A stretch of 64,000 nucleotides of DNA from Terriglobia bacterium. GTDB taxonomy: Bacteria; Acidobacteriota; Terriglobia; Acidiferrales; UBA7541. Positions within the stretch are counted from its first letter, which is position 1. The number at the start of each line of letters is the position of its first letter. The DNA is taken from positions 17,559-81,558 of the forward strand of contig JAIQES010000012.1 of NCBI GenBank assembly GCA_020073705.1, written 5' to 3'. Shown piece after piece: positions 53,133 through 61,985 of the stretch. Both the position numbers and the translations under genes were made by a program. Below the pieces are notes generated by a model. It worked only from the letters and a program-made list of their open reading frames with translations, was not told where the DNA came from and did not search any database.

Positions 53133-54047
53133 ATGAACATGGCTCCCGCCGGCAAAGCGAATTCCAGGAAGCAGGCAGCGGAACGGGCGTCGCTGATTAC
53201 CAGTCGCGATAATCGCTGGCTCAAGCTATTCCGCGCGTCCCTGGCTCGAGAGCAAGGCAATGAGGACGGACTGGTAGGCGTCGAAGGAGTCCGGCTGGTG
53301 GAGGCTGCCCTAGGTTCCGGTCTGCCCGTGGTTGCGCTGTTGGTGAGCGATTCGGGCGAACGGCACTTGACGCGGTTCGGGACCTCGCTCGCCCCCGATG
53401 TGCAAATTCTGCGAACCACGGATCGGCTGTTTGCCGGTATTGCGGATACGCAAACGCCACAAGGCGTGGCCGCCCTTGTGCGACCCAATATAGCAACGAT
53501 CGAGGATGTGACCCGCGGCGTCGCGCTCCTCGTCGTGCTCGTGGGCGTGCAGGACCCGGGAAACGTGGGTACGATTTTGCGCTCGGCGGAAGCTTTCGGC
53601 GCAACCGGGGCCGCAACCTGCTCCGCCGGGGCGGTGGGCACGGCAAATCCTCTGGCGCCGAAAGCGCTGCGCGCCTCCGCAGGCTCAGCGCTGCGTCTGC
53701 CGATTTTGCGGGGGATGTCCCCGGCCATCCTTCTGGCACAGTTGCGCGTCTCAGGAGTGAAGTTGTATGCGGCCGTGCCGGATACTTACCCGCAAGAGAA
53801 GCTGCAAACCGATGCCGCACCGCCCTTGGTGCGGCCTTGGGAGGCGGACTGGAAATCACCGGCTGCGCTGCTGATTGGGAACGAAGGAGCGGGCTTGCCC
53901 GCCGAAATCGTGCGCGCAGCCGACGCGCGAGTCAGTATTCCGCAAACGGCAGCGGCAAGGCCAGCCGGGGTCGAATCCCTGAACGCCGCAATGGCAGGCA
54001 CCGTGCTGCTTTATGAGGCAATGCGGCAGCGGGACGCGAGGGCATGA
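53133..54047 (+). CDS. TrmH/SpoU-family RNA 2'-O-methyltransferase
   Basis: A 304-residue SPOUT methyltransferase. An N-terminal substrate-binding unit (SLITSRDNRWLKLFRASLAR, GVRLVEAALGSG) is followed by the knotted catalytic domain with motif 1 VLVGVQDPGNVGTILRSAEA, motif 2 LLIGNEGAGLPAEI and motif 3 IPQTAAARPAGVESLNAAMA. The target RNA base is not predictable; relatives methylate 23S rRNA or tRNA. ATG 53133 is preceded by AAGGAG, but at a long spacing. It is divergent from tsaC. Confidence 0.9.
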   Translation: MNMAPAGKANSRKQAAERASLITSRDNRWLKLFRASLAREQGNEDGLVGVEGVRLVEAALGSGLPVVALLVSDSGERHLTRFGTSLAPDVQILRTTDRLFAGIADTQTPQGVAALVRPNIATIEDVTRGVALLVVLVGVQDPGNVGTILRSAEAFGATGAATCSAGAVGTANPLAPKALRASAGSALRLPILRGMSPAILLAQLRVSGVKLYAAVPDTYPQEKLQTDAAPPLVRPWEADWKSPAALLIGNEGAGLPAEIVRAADARVSIPQTAAARPAGVESLNAAMAGTVLLYEAMRQRDARA

Positions 54048-54142
54048 CGCCTGTATTTTCAAGGACTGCCCCCTGAAACCGGGGACCCAGGCTCTTCGGT
54101 GACCGCAACTCACAGAGATCATTGTATGGAATCGTAACCAGA

Positions 54143-55483
54143 ATGAGCCTCTTCGCCAAACTCGAGCCAGAAGACAGCCGCGCGGCAGCCGCACGGCCAT
54201 TGGCGGAGCGCATGCGCCCGCGAACGCTGGATGAGTTCACGGGGCAGGAGGGCCTTCTTGGACCTGGGAAACCCCTGCGGACGCAGATCGAGCGGGACGA
54301 CATCGGCTCCATGATTTTGTGGGGACCGCCCGGATGCGGGAAGACGACACTGGCACGATTGATCGCGCGAATGACGCATTCCGAGTTCGTCGCCTTCAGC
54401 GCCGTGCTGACTGGAATCAAGGAAATCAAGGATGTGATGGCTGCGGCAGAACACGCGCGGCGGTCCGGGCGCCGCACCATCGTCTTCGTGGACGAGGTGC
54501 ATCGCTTCAACAAGGCGCAGCAGGATGCATTCCTGCCGCATGTGGAAGCCGGGAACATCATCCTGATCGGCGCGACAACCGAGAATCCGTCCTTTGAAGT
54601 GATCGCGCCGCTGCTTTCCCGCACGCGGGTTTACGTCTTGCAGGCCCTCTCGATCGAACAAATCGAAGCCCTGCTGCGCCGCGCGATCGCCGACAAAGAA
54701 CGCGGTCTTGGAAACGAGAACATTGAAATCAGCGATGAGGCCATCCAACACATCGCCGTATTTTCCGGCGGGGATGCGCGCGCGGCATACAACACGCTCG
54801 AAGCGGCGGTACGCGCTGTGCAGCCAGACGCCAAAGACAAACGCACGATCAGCAGAGAGCTTCTCGCCGAACTGATGCAGCGTAAATTCCTGCTGTATGA
54901 CAAGTCCGGAGAAGAACACTACAACCTCATTTCAGCACTGCATAAGTCCGTGCGGAATTCGGATCCGGACGCGTCGTTGTATTGGTTGGTGCGCATGCTC
55001 GAATCCGGGGAAGACCCGCTCTACATCGCGCGCAGGCTCGTGCGCATGGCCAGCGAAGACATCGGATTGGCCGAGCCGGGCGCGCTCGCGGTGACTATCG
55101 CAGCCATGCAGGCCGTCGATTTTGTCGGACCGCCGGAGGGAAACCTGGCGCTGGCGCAAGCTGCCGTGTATCTGTCGCTCGCGCCAAAGTCGAACGCGCT
55201 TTATACGGGGTATGGCTCAGTCGTGGCAGACCTGGAGCGTACCCGCACTGAACCTGTGCCGCTGCATCTCCGCAATGCCGCGACCGGCCTGATGAAAAAT
55301 ATCGGTTACGGCAAGGGATATCAGTACGCGCACGATGTGGAAGATAAAGTGACCGGCATGACCTGCCTGCCGGACTCGCTTGCGGGGAGAAGCTACTACC
55401 ATCCAACCGATCAGGGATTTGAAACCAGATTGAGGCAGCGCATGGAGGAGATTCGCCGCATCAAAGAGAAACGGAAATCATAA
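54143..55483 (+). CDS. rarA: Replication-associated recombination protein A (RarA/MgsA)
   Basis: A 446-residue AAA+ ATPase that acts at stalled replication forks. It shows PLAERMRPRTLDEFTGQEGL, Walker A GPPGCGKTT (61-69), Walker B TIVFVDEVHRFNKAQQDAF, sensor GATTENPSFEV, then the C-terminal helical and tetramerisation domain with LYWLVRMLESGEDPLYIARR, RMASEDIGLAEPGAL, GYGSV and LPDSLAGRSYYHPTDQGFET. Length and domains are normal. ATG 54143 was preferred over TTG 54122 because SLFAKLEP is the common N-terminus. Confidence 0.95.
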   Translation: MSLFAKLEPEDSRAAAARPLAERMRPRTLDEFTGQEGLLGPGKPLRTQIERDDIGSMILWGPPGCGKTTLARLIARMTHSEFVAFSAVLTGIKEIKDVMAAAEHARRSGRRTIVFVDEVHRFNKAQQDAFLPHVEAGNIILIGATTENPSFEVIAPLLSRTRVYVLQALSIEQIEALLRRAIADKERGLGNENIEISDEAIQHIAVFSGGDARAAYNTLEAAVRAVQPDAKDKRTISRELLAELMQRKFLLYDKSGEEHYNLISALHKSVRNSDPDASLYWLVRMLESGEDPLYIARRLVRMASEDIGLAEPGALAVTIAAMQAVDFVGPPEGNLALAQAAVYLSLAPKSNALYTGYGSVVADLERTRTEPVPLHLRNAATGLMKNIGYGKGYQYAHDVEDKVTGMTCLPDSLAGRSYYHPTDQGFETRLRQRMEEIRRIKEKRKS

Positions 55484-55630
55484 TCATGACGCTAACGCGA
55501 ATCGCTTTGCCGCAGATTCGACTCCGTCTCCGTGCTTTCGCTGTAATTCCTCTCCCGCTTGTGGCGGCTTTCTTGCCGCTGCCGTGAACCCGGCTTTTGC
55601 GTGTGCAGGGGACGCGCTGCGTTCCAGGAC

Positions 55631-56068
55631 CTACAGATGGCGCTTATGAAGCTCCTGGGCGATACAGAGGTCCATTACGACAAACAGTCCAGCGCGGCGC
55701 GCGCGTTCGGCGGACGGCTCGTTCACAACGCCTTCCTGCATCCATACCGCGCGCGCCCCAATTCCAATGGCTCCGTCAACTATTTCAGGCACAAGTTCCG
55801 AACGGCGGAAAATATCCACAATATCGACTTTTTCAGGAATGTCCTCCAGGCGGGCATAGCATTTCTCGCCAAGGACCGACGACTCGTTCGGATTGACAGG
55901 AATAATGCGGTAGCCGGCCGACTGGAGATATCGCGCGACTCCATAGCTGGGGCGAAACGATTTCGACGAAAGGCCTACGACAGCAATTGATTTCGCCGAA
56001 GCCAGGAGGTCGGTAATCGCCACGGCCTCGTCCGTTTGCGGATTGGGAGATTCACCTTGCGGCGTCAT
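55631..56068 (-). CDS. CoA-binding domain protein (YccU type)
   Basis: A 145-residue single-domain Rossmann protein: SIAVVGLSSKSFRPSYGVAR, LQSAGYRIIPVNPNESSVLG, EDIPEKVDIVDIFRRSELVP, AVWMQEGVVNEPSAERARRA and GLFVVMDLCIAQELHK. This is the stand-alone CoA-binding family related to succinyl-CoA synthetase alpha chains. Its role is unknown. It lies 21 bases upstream of the rluB-type gene end, in line with the scpA-scpB cluster orientation. Confidence 0.88.
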   Translation of the reverse strand: MTPQGESPNPQTDEAVAITDLLASAKSIAVVGLSSKSFRPSYGVARYLQSAGYRIIPVNPNESSVLGEKCYARLEDIPEKVDIVDIFRRSELVPEIVDGAIGIGARAVWMQEGVVNEPSAERARRAGLFVVMDLCIAQELHKRHL

Positions 56069-56089
56069 GGAACCCTTTACAAAACATGC

Positions 56090-56875
56090 CTATTTTGGCC
56101 GGCCCCGCCGCACACGGTGATTTTCTGGCTTGTGCGGTGATGGGCGCTTTTTCCCCAGCGCGTACTCAATCGCACGGACCAGCTTCGCCACTTCACGCGG
56201 ATCGAGGCGCCGGTACTGGCCCTCCGCCACAGTCTCGATCTCGAGCGAAGCGAGCTTCGTCCGCTTCATTTTTTGGACCGGGTGACCCATGGCGAGCAGG
56301 TTGCGCCGCAGCAGATCGCGGCGGACGCCGGAAAATTCCACTTCGTACCAGGGGTTCGGTGGATACTTGCCGGCGGAATGTGGCGCGCGCAACGGAACAA
56401 TTTTTCCCCGCAAGACGCTTGCGAGACTCTTGAGCTGGGTTTCGCTAAGGCGTCCCTTCACCTTGACCCAATACGTCTGTTGCAAGTGGGGCGACGCCTT
56501 CAGCATACGGCTGGCCAGCTCGCCGTCATTGGTCAGGAAGACCACGCCGCTGGCAGCGTAATCGAGGCGGCCCACGGGAAACACGCGTTCGGAGACGCCA
56601 ACGAGCAGGTTACGCAAAGTGCGCCGGCCTTCGGGATCGGCGAGCGTGGAAACAATCTGCGGGGGCTTGTGAAGGAGAACATAGACGCGGGCCTTCGAAA
56701 TCTGAGCAACCTTGCCGGCGGCTTCAATCCGATCGTGTTCCGGGTCGGCTTTGACGCCAAGCTCGGTGACCACCACGCCGTTGACGCGCACCTGTCCGCT
56801 TCGGATCAGTTCCTCGGCATGACGCCGCGAGGCAATCCCAGCGCGCGCAATAATCTTTTGCAGACGCTCAAGCAT
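56090..56875 (-). CDS. rRNA pseudouridine synthase (RluB/RsuA family)
   Basis: Converts a uridine in rRNA to pseudouridine. The 261-residue protein has an N-terminal S4 RNA-binding domain (LQKIIARAGIASRRHAEELI, GQVRVNGVVVTELG) and the catalytic domain with FPVGRLDYAASGVVFLTNDG (catalytic Asp in GRLD) and YWVKVKGRLSETQLKSL. The C-terminus is a basic, likely disordered tail (KKRPSPHKP). RluB, RluE, RluF and RsuA differ little in motif. It follows scpB by nine bases, a common order (scpA-scpB-rluB). Confidence 0.93.
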   Translation of the reverse strand: MLERLQKIIARAGIASRRHAEELIRSGQVRVNGVVVTELGVKADPEHDRIEAAGKVAQISKARVYVLLHKPPQIVSTLADPEGRRTLRNLLVGVSERVFPVGRLDYAASGVVFLTNDGELASRMLKASPHLQQTYWVKVKGRLSETQLKSLASVLRGKIVPLRAPHSAGKYPPNPWYEVEFSGVRRDLLRRNLLAMGHPVQKMKRTKLASLEIETVAEGQYRRLDPREVAKLVRAIEYALGKKRPSPHKPENHRVRRGRPK

Positions 56876-56883
56876 GAATTTGT

Positions 56884-57636
56884 CTAAGAAGCACTTTCCT
56901 CTTTTGTACGGCCCGATTCCTGTTCCGTTTCTGATCTAGTCGGGGATGATTCGAGGGGAGCGGGTCTTGGGACTTCGCTACCCTCGCTCGAAGAAGCCGC
57001 TGCGGCAGGCACAATATCCCCAGCATCCGGGGCGTTTGCTGCATCGAGAGATTCCGTCGCTGGTTCGATGGGGGCAATGCCCTCGTCCGAACCCAGCGCC
57101 GCGCGCGCGAGCTGCTCGAACTCCTTGAGGCTCGGCAATTCATCAAGATCCGAAAGCCCAAAGCGCATCAAGAATTCCTTCGACGTGCGGTACAGGATCG
57201 GACGGCCTATGACCGCTTTCCGGCCGGCTGTCGTGATCAAGCGCTTTTCGAGCAGCGTCTTGATCACTCCGGAAACGTTCACGCCACGAATTTCCTGAAT
57301 CTCCGGTCCTGTGACGGGCTGCCTGTACGAAATCACCGCAAGCGTTTCGAGCGCCGGCATCGTCAGGCGCAGCGGCGGGCGCAGGCTCTTGATGAATCTG
57401 CGCACAACGTCATGGTGTTGCGGCTTGGTATAGAACTTGTAGCCGCCGGCGACGGCCCGGATTTCGACGCCGCGATCCTCGCCGGCATAGCTGGCAATCA
57501 TTTCATCGAGCGCGGCGCGGACGGCTTGCTTCTCTTCGCCGACGGCATTCGCAATCTGGTCCAACGTCGCAGGCTCATCGGCGGCATAGATGATGGCCTC
57601 AAGGGCGCCCTTCAGTTCCGTGGGGTTCATGGTCAT
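56884..57636 (-). CDS. scpB: Segregation and condensation protein B
   Basis: Part of the SMC-ScpAB condensin. The 250-residue protein has two winged-helix units: LKGALEAIIYAADEPATLDQ, GYKFYTKPQHHDVVRRFIKS, PALETLAVISYRQPVTGPEI, GVNVSGVIKTLLEKRLI, GRPILYRTSKEFLMRFGL. The last 60 residues are an acidic/serine-rich tail of low complexity. It begins five bases after scpA ends and is followed by rluB. Confidence 0.95.
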   Translation of the reverse strand: MTMNPTELKGALEAIIYAADEPATLDQIANAVGEEKQAVRAALDEMIASYAGEDRGVEIRAVAGGYKFYTKPQHHDVVRRFIKSLRPPLRLTMPALETLAVISYRQPVTGPEIQEIRGVNVSGVIKTLLEKRLITTAGRKAVIGRPILYRTSKEFLMRFGLSDLDELPSLKEFEQLARAALGSDEGIAPIEPATESLDAANAPDAGDIVPAAAASSSEGSEVPRPAPLESSPTRSETEQESGRTKEESAS

Positions 57637-57641
57637 TGATA

Positions 57642-58433
57642 TTATTCGTCAATTTCTCGAAGTGGCTCTGGCAGCGTCTCCCCGAGTGATTCGCCGCTCG
57701 CGAAGACCACATCGAACATTTTGTGCTTCCGTAACCGAATTGTTCCGAACGGCTCCTGCTGCACCAGCAGAATTGCCTGCAGGCGCACCAACTCGAGCAC
57801 CGCAAGCAGCGCCACGATCATCGCGTAACGCGACGGGCAGGATTCAAAAAACGATACCAGCTCGATGCCTTCCGCCCCGGTGATCAGTTGCTGGCGCAGC
57901 AACTTCATCATTTGCTCGACGGTGAACTGATCGTGGCGCAGCTCGATCTTCACCACTTCCTTGCGGCGCTCAAGCACCTGCTGGAAGACTTTGACCAAGT
58001 CCACCAGCGATACGATCAACTCGCCTTCGACTTCTTCCCCTTCATAGAGCGAGCGGTCCGGCCTCGACCAAACGTTTTCCTCGATCTGCTGGCGCTGGTG
58101 CAGCAACTGCGCCGCGCTCTTGAACTTTTCGTGCTCGACCAGGCGGTGCACAAGCTCGGCGCGGGGGTCTTCTAGCTCTTCAGGCCCCGCGAGGGGGTCG
58201 GGAGGCAGAAGCATCTTCGACTTGATGTAAATCAGCGTCGCGGCCATGTAGATGAAGTCCGCCGAGATGTCCATGTCGAACTGCTCGAGCTTGTGGAGAT
58301 ATTCCAGATACTGGCCCGTGATCTTCGCGATCGGGATGTTGTGAATATCGATTTCCTGCTTCTTGATCAGATCGAGCAGGAGATCGAGCGGGCCGTCGTA
58401 CGTGTCGAGATGAATCTTGTAGGGTGACCCCAT
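57642..58433 (-). CDS. scpA: Segregation and condensation protein A
   Basis: The kleisin of the bacterial condensin that links SMC heads. The 263-residue protein starts YKIHLDTYDGPLDLLLDLIK, KQEIDIHNIPIAKITGQYLE, has FIYMAATLIYIKSKMLLPPD (kleisin N-terminal helix), and ends with the C-terminal winged helix (RYAMIVALLAVLELVRLQAI). ATG 58433 was chosen; the 29 codons upstream run into trpS. It overlaps neither neighbour but lies one base from the trpS stop, so trpS, scpA, scpB and rluB are one run. Confidence 0.95.
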   Translation of the reverse strand: MGSPYKIHLDTYDGPLDLLLDLIKKQEIDIHNIPIAKITGQYLEYLHKLEQFDMDISADFIYMAATLIYIKSKMLLPPDPLAGPEELEDPRAELVHRLVEHEKFKSAAQLLHQRQQIEENVWSRPDRSLYEGEEVEGELIVSLVDLVKVFQQVLERRKEVVKIELRHDQFTVEQMMKLLRQQLITGAEGIELVSFFESCPSRYAMIVALLAVLELVRLQAILLVQQEPFGTIRLRKHKMFDVVFASGESLGETLPEPLREIDE

Positions 58434-58434
58434 G

Positions 58435-59742
58435 TTAGTCCCCCACCTTAGCATTCTGAGCGGAGGATTTCTGTTGTGCGAATTCGCCGCGCTTCTCTTT
58501 CCAATTAAATACCGCTTCACGGACGCGGCCCATTGTTTTCTGTGCGACTACGTGAGCCTTTGCTGAACCGTCGTCGAGGACACGCAATACATTATCCGGA
58601 TGCGCCGCATATTCCTCGCGGCGCGCCCGAATCGGCTCAATCCATTTGATCAGGTTGTCGGCCATGGCGGTCTTACATTCGATGCAGCCAATTCCCGCCG
58701 TGCGGCAGCCTTGGGCTGCCCACGCAAGCATTTCGGGCGGTGAAAATAGCTTGTGCCAGTCGTACACTGGACAGACATCGGGATTCCCGGGGTCGGTGCG
58801 ACGCTTTCGCGCAGGATCGGTCATCATCACTCGCGATTTGGCGCGGATCGAGTCATTCGATTCGCTGAGGGGGATGAAATTGCCGTAACTCTTCGACATT
58901 TTCCGGCCGTCGGTGCCGGGGATTCGCGGTGTTTCGGTCAGCATGGCGCCTGGTTCACGAAGAATTGCCGAGCGACTGAAAAAATGTCCATAATCCTTGA
59001 CGGAATCCAGGAAGTTTTCGACGCCCTGATCGAGCGCCTTTGTCCTGAAAAGATTCTCTAAATCCCGTTTCTGTTCCTCCGTGAAATGGCTCCCGTTCAG
59101 TGGCAACAGCTTCGCATCATGCGCATAGCGTGAAAGAAAACCCATGTTTGCGGCTGCAAACAATTCCGGCTTGATCTTAAAACCGTAGAAGAAGTCAAAG
59201 CGCCGGACAATTTCCCGTGTGAGTTCCACGTGCGCGACCTGATCTTCACCGACAGGGACAAAGTCTGCGTCGTATATGACGATGTCCGCAGATTGCAGGA
59301 CCGGATATCCGAGGAAGCCGTATGTATGCAGGTCCTTGTCTTTGACGTTGTCGAGGGCTTCCTTGTATGTCGGGACACGCTCAAGCCAACCGAGCGGCGT
59401 CACCATCGACAGCAGCAAGGACAACTCGGCGTGCTCGGGCACGGACGACTGGATGAACATCGTGCATTTCGCGGGATCGAGGCCTGACGCGAGCCAGTCG
59501 GTTGCGATTTCGATTGTATTCTGCGCGACCTGCGACGTGTCGGCATAGTCTGAGGTCATTGCGTGCCAATCGGCGATGAAGAAGAAGCATTCGTACTGCG
59601 GATCATTCTGGAGCTTGATCCAATTCTGGAGCGCGCCGAAGTAGTGGCCGATGTGGAGCCGCCCGGTAGGGCGCATGCCGCTCAGGACTCGCTTGTTATG
59701 GGAAGAGGTCAATCTAGCGGCCCCCTGTGCTGGAACCGGCAC
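58435..59742 (-). CDS. trpS: Tryptophanyl-tRNA synthetase, iron-sulfur type
   Basis: Charges tRNA-Trp. This class I enzyme has the HIGH motif in GRLHIGHYFGALQNW, the SSVPEHAELSLLLSMVTPLG segment, and KMSKS in GRKMSKSYGNFIPL. At 435 residues it is about 90 longer than usual. The late insert carries four cysteines in the spacing C-x21-C-x6-C-x2-C (CPVYDW to GCRTAGIGCIEC), close to the C-x22-C-x6-C-x2-C site that binds a 4Fe-4S cluster near the anticodon region in Thermotoga maritima TrpRS. The start overlaps the end of the acyl-CoA dehydrogenase gene by 29 bases; a TTG at 59712 would avoid the overlap. Confidence 0.93.
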   Translation of the reverse strand: MPVPAQGAARLTSSHNKRVLSGMRPTGRLHIGHYFGALQNWIKLQNDPQYECFFFIADWHAMTSDYADTSQVAQNTIEIATDWLASGLDPAKCTMFIQSSVPEHAELSLLLSMVTPLGWLERVPTYKEALDNVKDKDLHTYGFLGYPVLQSADIVIYDADFVPVGEDQVAHVELTREIVRRFDFFYGFKIKPELFAAANMGFLSRYAHDAKLLPLNGSHFTEEQKRDLENLFRTKALDQGVENFLDSVKDYGHFFSRSAILREPGAMLTETPRIPGTDGRKMSKSYGNFIPLSESNDSIRAKSRVMMTDPARKRRTDPGNPDVCPVYDWHKLFSPPEMLAWAAQGCRTAGIGCIECKTAMADNLIKWIEPIRARREEYAAHPDNVLRVLDDGSAKAHVVAQKTMGRVREAVFNWKEKRGEFAQQKSSAQNAKVGD

Positions 59743-60889
59743 TGGCGGACGCCAGCAGATCGCGCGCGATAATGAGGCGCTGGATTTCGCTCGTGCCTTC
59801 GTAAATCGTGATGACGCGGGCGTCCCGGTACATACGCTCGACGTCCGACTCGCGCGAATAGCCCAGGCTGCCGTGGATTTGCACGGCTTTATAGACGACG
59901 CGATTCACCATTTCTCCCGCATAAAGTTTTGCGCGCGAAGAATACGGGCCGACGCGCTGCGCGCCCCTATCTCGCATCCACGCGGCATTGTGCACCAATG
60001 CTCGCGCGGCTTCAATTTCGGTCTGCATGTCTGCAAGCATCCATTGTACGGCCTGGAAATCGCCGATCGTCTTGCCGAATGCGTGGCGCTGCTTTGCGTA
60101 CGCGACCGACGCTTCGAGCGCGCCCTGCGCGATTCCGACAGCCTGCGCGGCAATGCCGACGCGGCCGCCGTCGAGCGACTCCAGTGCGATTTTCAGGCCC
60201 TGGCCCTCTTCCCCCAACCGATTTCCTTCGGGGACTTCGCAATCAGTAAACGTGATCTCGGCCGAGCGTGACGTCCGCAACCCCATCTTATCCTCGTATC
60301 GCGCCACTCGAAAGCCGGGAAATGAGGGCTCGACAAGAAATGCGGTCACGCCTCGGGTGCGATTCGAAGGATCTGTCTTCGCAAAAACGAGATAGACGCC
60401 GGCCTCGCCACCATTGGTGACCCAGGATTTCGTCCCGTTCAAACGATACGAGCCGCCGTGACGGCTGGCCGACGTTGTAATTGCCGCCGAATCGGAGCCG
60501 GCCTGCGGCTCGGTAAGGCAGAATGCGCCGAGAATTTCTCCATGCGCCAGGCGGGACAGGTATTTCTGCCGCTGCGTTTCAGTCCCGTACTTCAGAACCG
60601 GCAGCGCGGCTAGAGAATTGGTGACACTCAGCGCGACGGCCATCGCGGCGTCCACGCGCGCAACCTCTTCAAGCATCACCACGTAAGAAATCGTGTCCGT
60701 CCCCGCGCCTCCCCACGATTCAGGAATCAACATGCCGCAGCAGCCGAGCTCTCCCAGCCGCCGCAGCTCGGCGGAGGCGAATGTTTCTTCGCGATCACGC
60801 GCGCGCATCGCCGGACGGACCTCGGCGTCCATAAATTGACGAACCGTCTCTCGAATCAAGCGCTGATCGTCGGTGAAGGAAAAGTCCAT
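59714..60889 (-). CDS. Acyl-CoA dehydrogenase
   Basis: FAD-dependent dehydrogenation of an acyl-CoA, first step of beta-oxidation or of branched-chain amino-acid breakdown. The 391-residue protein has LIPESWGGAGTDTISYVVML, the FAD region GAFCLTEPQAGSDSAAITT, YRLNGTKSWVTNGGEAGVYL, and the C-terminal VQIHGSLGYSRESDVERMYRDAR with DARVITIYEGTSEIQRLIIA, including the catalytic Glu region. Short-chain members look like this, but the chain length is not decided. It is the first gene of the trpS-scpA-scpB run, although its function is unrelated. Confidence 0.94.
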   Translation of the reverse strand: MDFSFTDDQRLIRETVRQFMDAEVRPAMRARDREETFASAELRRLGELGCCGMLIPESWGGAGTDTISYVVMLEEVARVDAAMAVALSVTNSLAALPVLKYGTETQRQKYLSRLAHGEILGAFCLTEPQAGSDSAAITTSASRHGGSYRLNGTKSWVTNGGEAGVYLVFAKTDPSNRTRGVTAFLVEPSFPGFRVARYEDKMGLRTSRSAEITFTDCEVPEGNRLGEEGQGLKIALESLDGGRVGIAAQAVGIAQGALEASVAYAKQRHAFGKTIGDFQAVQWMLADMQTEIEAARALVHNAAWMRDRGAQRVGPYSSRAKLYAGEMVNRVVYKAVQIHGSLGYSRESDVERMYRDARVITIYEGTSEIQRLIIARDLLASASAGSSTGGR

Positions 60890-60950
60890 CGCGTAGCGTG
60901 TACGAGCGATGCTAGCACAGGAAAAGGAAATTACGGAAGCAAAGGCCGTT

Positions 60951-60976
60951 CACCACAGAGAGCACGAAGAAAGGCG
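60951..60976 (+). repeat. CACAGAG-type dispersed repeat, copy near 61 kb
   Basis: CACCACAGAGAGCACGAAGA followed by AAGGCG. A related copy in the opposite orientation lies at 61049-61073, so the two may pair in the transcript of the LytTR gene. Confidence 0.5.
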
Positions 60977-61048
60977 ATGACAAAGAGTGCGACATACCCA
61001 AAGGCAAGCCGTCGTCCCAATTCGCGGAAAGTCGCAAAGCGAGTTCTC

Positions 61049-61073
61049 TTCTCGGCACCCTGCGTCCTCTGTC
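61049..61073 (-). repeat. CACAGAG-type dispersed repeat, inverted partner
   Basis: On the minus strand it reads GACAGAGGACGCAGGGTGCC followed by GAGAA, a match in kind to the copy at 60951-60976. Confidence 0.45.
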
Positions 61074-61103
61074 TAAAATGTTCTCCTGTTGAACGCAAGG
61101 GGG

Positions 61104-61874
61104 CTATATCTTCACCAGTTCGCGCAGGCGTTTGGTCTGCGCGCGGCTAACTGGGATCTCTGAGCCACGCTTATCGGCCATTTTAAGCATATAGCTGGAC
61201 TTGAACCAGGGCACGACTTCCTTGATGTGGTTGATGTTGACCAGGTAGGAGCGGTGCGCGCGCCAGAAGGTTTCGGTCTCGAGCGACGCCTGTAGCTCTT
61301 CGATGGTGCGGTAGTTCGACGTGCCCTCCACCTCTCGGGCAACGACGGTGATGGTGCCATCCTCGATTGAGGCGAAGATGACGTCGTCGGCATCCACCAG
61401 GAAGAGCCGTTGCTGCGTCTTCACTAGCAGCTTCACCGGCGGCGCTTTCCCCGCACCGATCTGATTGACGAGCGTTTCGAGACGCTCGGTTGACGACGCG
61501 CCGGCTTCGAGAGCCTTCTTGGCGCGCTGGATGGCGCGGGCGAGACGGCTTTTATCGAAAGGCTTCAGCAAATAATCGATCGCATTCACTTCAAATGCCT
61601 GGACCGCGTAGTTGTCGAACGCGGTCGCGAAAACGATCTGCGGGAGTTTCGCTTTGCGGTCCATCAGCTTCTTGATCACGCCGATTCCATTGAGACCCGG
61701 CATTTGCACATCGAGGAATACGAGGTCTGGAGCGTGCTCTTTGATAAGCGCGAGGGCTTCGACCCCGTTCTTGCCCTGGCCGACAAGGTGCACGTCCGGA
61801 AAACTCTTGAGCAGGTAGGCGAGTTCGTCGCGCGCCGGTTTTTCGTCATCCACGATGAGTGCGTTAATAGGCAT
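61104..61874 (-). CDS. LytTR-type response regulator, orphan
   Basis: A 256-residue two-component response regulator. The receiver domain has NALIVDDEKPARDEL (acidic pair), the phosphorylation Asp in DLVFLDVQMPGLNGIGVIK, FATAFDNYAVQAFEVNAIDYLLKPF, then the LytTR DNA-binding domain from about 155: LLVKTQQRLFLVDADDVIFA, YRTIEELQASLETETFWRAH and RSYLVNINHIKEVVPWFKSS. No sensor kinase gene lies next to it, so its partner is elsewhere. It is divergent from the NUDIX gene (111-base gap). Confidence 0.93.
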   Translation of the reverse strand: MPINALIVDDEKPARDELAYLLKSFPDVHLVGQGKNGVEALALIKEHAPDLVFLDVQMPGLNGIGVIKKLMDRKAKLPQIVFATAFDNYAVQAFEVNAIDYLLKPFDKSRLARAIQRAKKALEAGASSTERLETLVNQIGAGKAPPVKLLVKTQQRLFLVDADDVIFASIEDGTITVVAREVEGTSNYRTIEELQASLETETFWRAHRSYLVNINHIKEVVPWFKSSYMLKMADKRGSEIPVSRAQTKRLRELVKI

Positions 61875-61985
61875 GAGCGGGCGTAAGTCCGGCCGCGGCC
61901 AGTATAAGCGACCCCGATTTCGCGTTCAACCGGCAGGGACCCCTATAGCCTGCTAAAATTCACTCCGCACGGCCTGCCCCGCGCT

